Assembly: GCF_934636505.1 (NCBI RefSeq)
Contig: NZ_CAKUAL010000087.1
Coordinates: 1-7,136, forward strand
Source: an uncultured Ellagibacter sp.
Lineage (GTDB): Bacteria; Actinomycetota; Coriobacteriia; Coriobacteriales; Eggerthellaceae
Direction of reading: 5' to 3'
Length of the DNA stretch: 7,136 nt
Shown: positions 5,724-7,136 of the stretch, one piece after another
Numbering within the stretch: the stretch's first letter is position 1
How the letters are laid out: each line of letters opens with the position of its first letter
Translations under genes and position numbers: made by a program
Notes under the pieces: generated by a model
What the model was told of the DNA's origin: nothing
Database searches by the model: none
What the model saw: only the letters and a program-made list of their open reading frames with translations

Positions 5724-5732
5724 TACAACATC

Positions 5733-7136
5733 ATGAAAGCAGCCGACCAGATCAAGCGGGCAGCCCTCAACAAAACCATCGACTACCTGCTTGAAGACCC
5801 CGAACGAAACGTCGCGAAGATCATGGACATGATCGACAGAGTTGCGCCCGACGACGTGTTCCCCACCCAACGCGCCGCCTTCCATCAGGCAATCGATGAC
5901 GAATCGAATTGGTATCAACTTATCATGAAGATTCTCACCGACATGAACCCCCAGGTCAGAGACCGTCTCATCAAGACATTCGTCGTTGATGCGAACATGC
6001 TCGCATGGCCGAAGCAGGAAGCGATGCGCGATCAGTACCACTGCAACATTCCCTGGGCCATCCTGCTGGACCCGACAAGCGCTTGCAACCTGCGCTGCAC
6101 CGGATGCTGGGCAGCGGAATACGGCCACAAGCAAAACCTCACCTACGAGGAAATCGACTCCATCATCAACCAGGGCGTCAAGCTGGGAGCCCACGTCTAC
6201 ATCTACACCGGCGGCGAGCCGCTCGTCCGCAAGCACGACCTCATCAACCTATGCGAAGCGCATCCCGATTGCGCGTTCCTGTCGTTCACCAACGCGACGC
6301 TCATCGACGAGGAGTTCGTGCAGAATATGATCCGCGTCGCGAACTTTGTGCCCGCCATCAGCGTCGAAGGCTTCGAGGAGGCAACCGACGCCCGCCGCGG
6401 CGAGGGGACGTACGCCAAGGTGTCCCGCGCCATGGAGCTCCTGCGCGAAAACGGCCTGCCCTTCGGCGTGTCATGCTGCTATACCAGCGCCAACGCAAGC
6501 TCCATCGCCAGCGAGGAGTTCTTCGACTGGCTCATCGAGAAGGGGGCTCTTTTCGCATGGATCTTCACGTACATGCCCGTTGGCGTCGGCTCGCCCACCT
6601 CGCTTATGGTGCACGCCGACCAGCGCGAGCACCTCTACCGCTTCGTCCGCGAGATGCGCGAGAAGAAACCCCTGTTCACGCTTGACTTCCAGAACGACGG
6701 TGAGTTCGTCGGCGGCTGCATCGCCGGCGGGCGCCGCTACTTGCACATCAACGCCGCAGGCGATGTGGAGCCGTGCGTGTTCGCACATTACGCGAACGTC
6801 AACATTCGGGAAACAAGCCTTCTCGACGCGCTGCGCTCCCCTCTGTTCATGCAGTATTACGAGGGCCAGCCCTTCAACGACAACCTGCTCAAGCCCTGCC
6901 CCATCTTGGAAAACGAAGGACTACTTGCCGACATGGTGAAGCGCGCCGGCGCGCATTCCACCGACCTTCAGGAGAAAGAAAGCGCGGAGGATCTCTGCGC
7001 GAAATGCCATGACTCCATCGCGGAGTGGACGCCTGTCGCCGAGCGCATTTGGAACGATAAGGGCGACCCGCTCTACGACAAGCGCAAAAACGACCCCACG
7101 CAGGGCATGGCCGACACCGACATGCGCAAGCTTGCA
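5733..7136 (+). CDS. Radical SAM protein with SPASM-like C-terminal cysteines (3' end outside window)
   Basis: A radical S-adenosylmethionine enzyme of unknown substrate. The frame is open from ATG 5733 to the window end: 468 residues without a stop, so the C-terminus is missing. Residues 1-105 form a polar, largely helical N-terminal region. The radical SAM core, about 107-310, has the CNLRCTGC motif (C118, C122, C125) binding the [4Fe-4S] cluster, the SAM-binding YTGGEP (158-163), and ISVEGFEEATDARRG (209-223). C-terminal cysteines C329, C348, C389, C422 and C425 include a C-x13-G-x4-C pattern (329-348) like the first half of a SPASM domain, so at least one auxiliary cluster is likely. Candidate roles are peptide or protein modification, but no precursor peptide or partner is visible upstream. 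Similar proteins of this length occur, to my recollection, in anaerobic gut Clostridia and Coriobacteriia without a known product. A divergent TetR gene probably controls it. Confidence 0.9.
   Translation, partial: MKAADQIKRAALNKTIDYLLEDPERNVAKIMDMIDRVAPDDVFPTQRAAFHQAIDDESNWYQLIMKILTDMNPQVRDRLIKTFVVDANMLAWPKQEAMRDQYHCNIPWAILLDPTSACNLRCTGCWAAEYGHKQNLTYEEIDSIINQGVKLGAHVYIYTGGEPLVRKHDLINLCEAHPDCAFLSFTNATLIDEEFVQNMIRVANFVPAISVEGFEEATDARRGEGTYAKVSRAMELLRENGLPFGVSCCYTSANASSIASEEFFDWLIEKGALFAWIFTYMPVGVGSPTSLMVHADQREHLYRFVREMREKKPLFTLDFQNDGEFVGGCIAGGRRYLHINAAGDVEPCVFAHYANVNIRETSLLDALRSPLFMQYYEGQPFNDNLLKPCPILENEGLLADMVKRAGAHSTDLQEKESAEDLCAKCHDSIAEWTPVAERIWNDKGDPLYDKRKNDPTQGMADTDMRKLA

Larger units (their letters stand above)
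5590..5732. promoter_or_regulatory. AT-rich divergent regulatory region between tetR and the radical SAM gene
   Basis: This intergenic stretch is clearly AT-rich against its GC-rich surroundings and must carry the promoters of both divergent genes. It contains candidate -10/-35 elements for each direction, an imperfect palindrome at 5626-5640 (ACAAAC-gtt-GTTTAT, one mismatch), and two direct GCTTAA hexamers at 5600-5605 and 5679-5684. No small peptide gene with a credible ribosome binding site is seen in it. Confidence 0.55.

Noticed and set aside
5167..5736. Plus-strand frame (189 codons) opposite tetR running into the radical SAM start
   Set aside because: It is antisense to a clear TetR coding region and then runs through the AT-rich intergenic region. 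It has no family features.
5716..5736. Tiny ORF of six codons whose TGA overlaps the radical SAM ATG (ATGA)
   Set aside because: It has no Shine-Dalgarno before it and contains the ribosome binding site of the real gene, so translation as a leader is unlikely.
5661..6236. Minus-strand frame (191 codons) opposite the start of the radical SAM gene
   Set aside because: The opposite strand encodes the conserved CxxxCxxC and TGGEP motifs, so this frame is a shadow.
1..7136. CRISPR array, tRNA or rRNA genes, complete insertion sequence
   Set aside because: No regularly spaced repeats, no tRNA-like cloverleaf with a TTCGA-type arm, no rRNA sequence and no transposase were seen on either strand.

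Overview
The window looks like a piece of a high-GC actinobacterial chromosome, most probably a gut Coriobacteriia/Eggerthellaceae member (Eggerthella, Slackia, Gordonibacter or Adlercreutzia type). This is inferred from GC-rich codon use, the protein sequences of DnaX, RecR and YbaB, and a radical SAM protein of a kind I associate with anaerobic gut bacteria. The genus cannot be fixed from the sequence alone.

Layout. Positions 1-229 hold no gene, only short direct and inverted repeats around GACACACTT and GTGTC, one of which could be the terminator of the next operon. Positions 230-3768, all on the minus strand, are the replication/recombination cluster dnaX - ybaB/ebfC - recR. A minus-strand dedA-family membrane protein gene (3942-4625) lies upstream of dnaX, and upstream of that is the small SRP RNA gene ffs (4688-4794, minus). 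The order SRP RNA - dnaX - ybaB - recR is a known bacterial arrangement; here dedA sits between the SRP RNA and dnaX. A TetR-family regulator (4897-5574, minus) is divergent from a radical SAM enzyme gene (5733 to the window end, plus, 3' end missing). The two share an AT-rich intergenic region of about 160 bp with candidate promoters.

Function. DnaX is the clamp-loader ATPase of DNA polymerase III, RecR acts in RecF-pathway recombinational repair, and YbaB/EbfC is a small DNA-binding, nucleoid-associated protein. The SRP RNA serves co-translational membrane targeting. DedA proteins are membrane proteins linked to lipid-carrier recycling and envelope homeostasis. The TetR/radical SAM pair is a separate unit: a probable ligand-responsive repressor beside an iron-sulfur enzyme whose substrate cannot be read from the sequence. 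This pair is the best candidate here for undescribed biology.

The remainder is ordinary housekeeping. Its notable details are an aspartate in place of one expected zinc-ligand cysteine in DnaX, a very long Ala-rich DnaX tail, a probable dedA terminator overlapping the dnaX promoter, and a strong hairpin between dnaX and ybaB.
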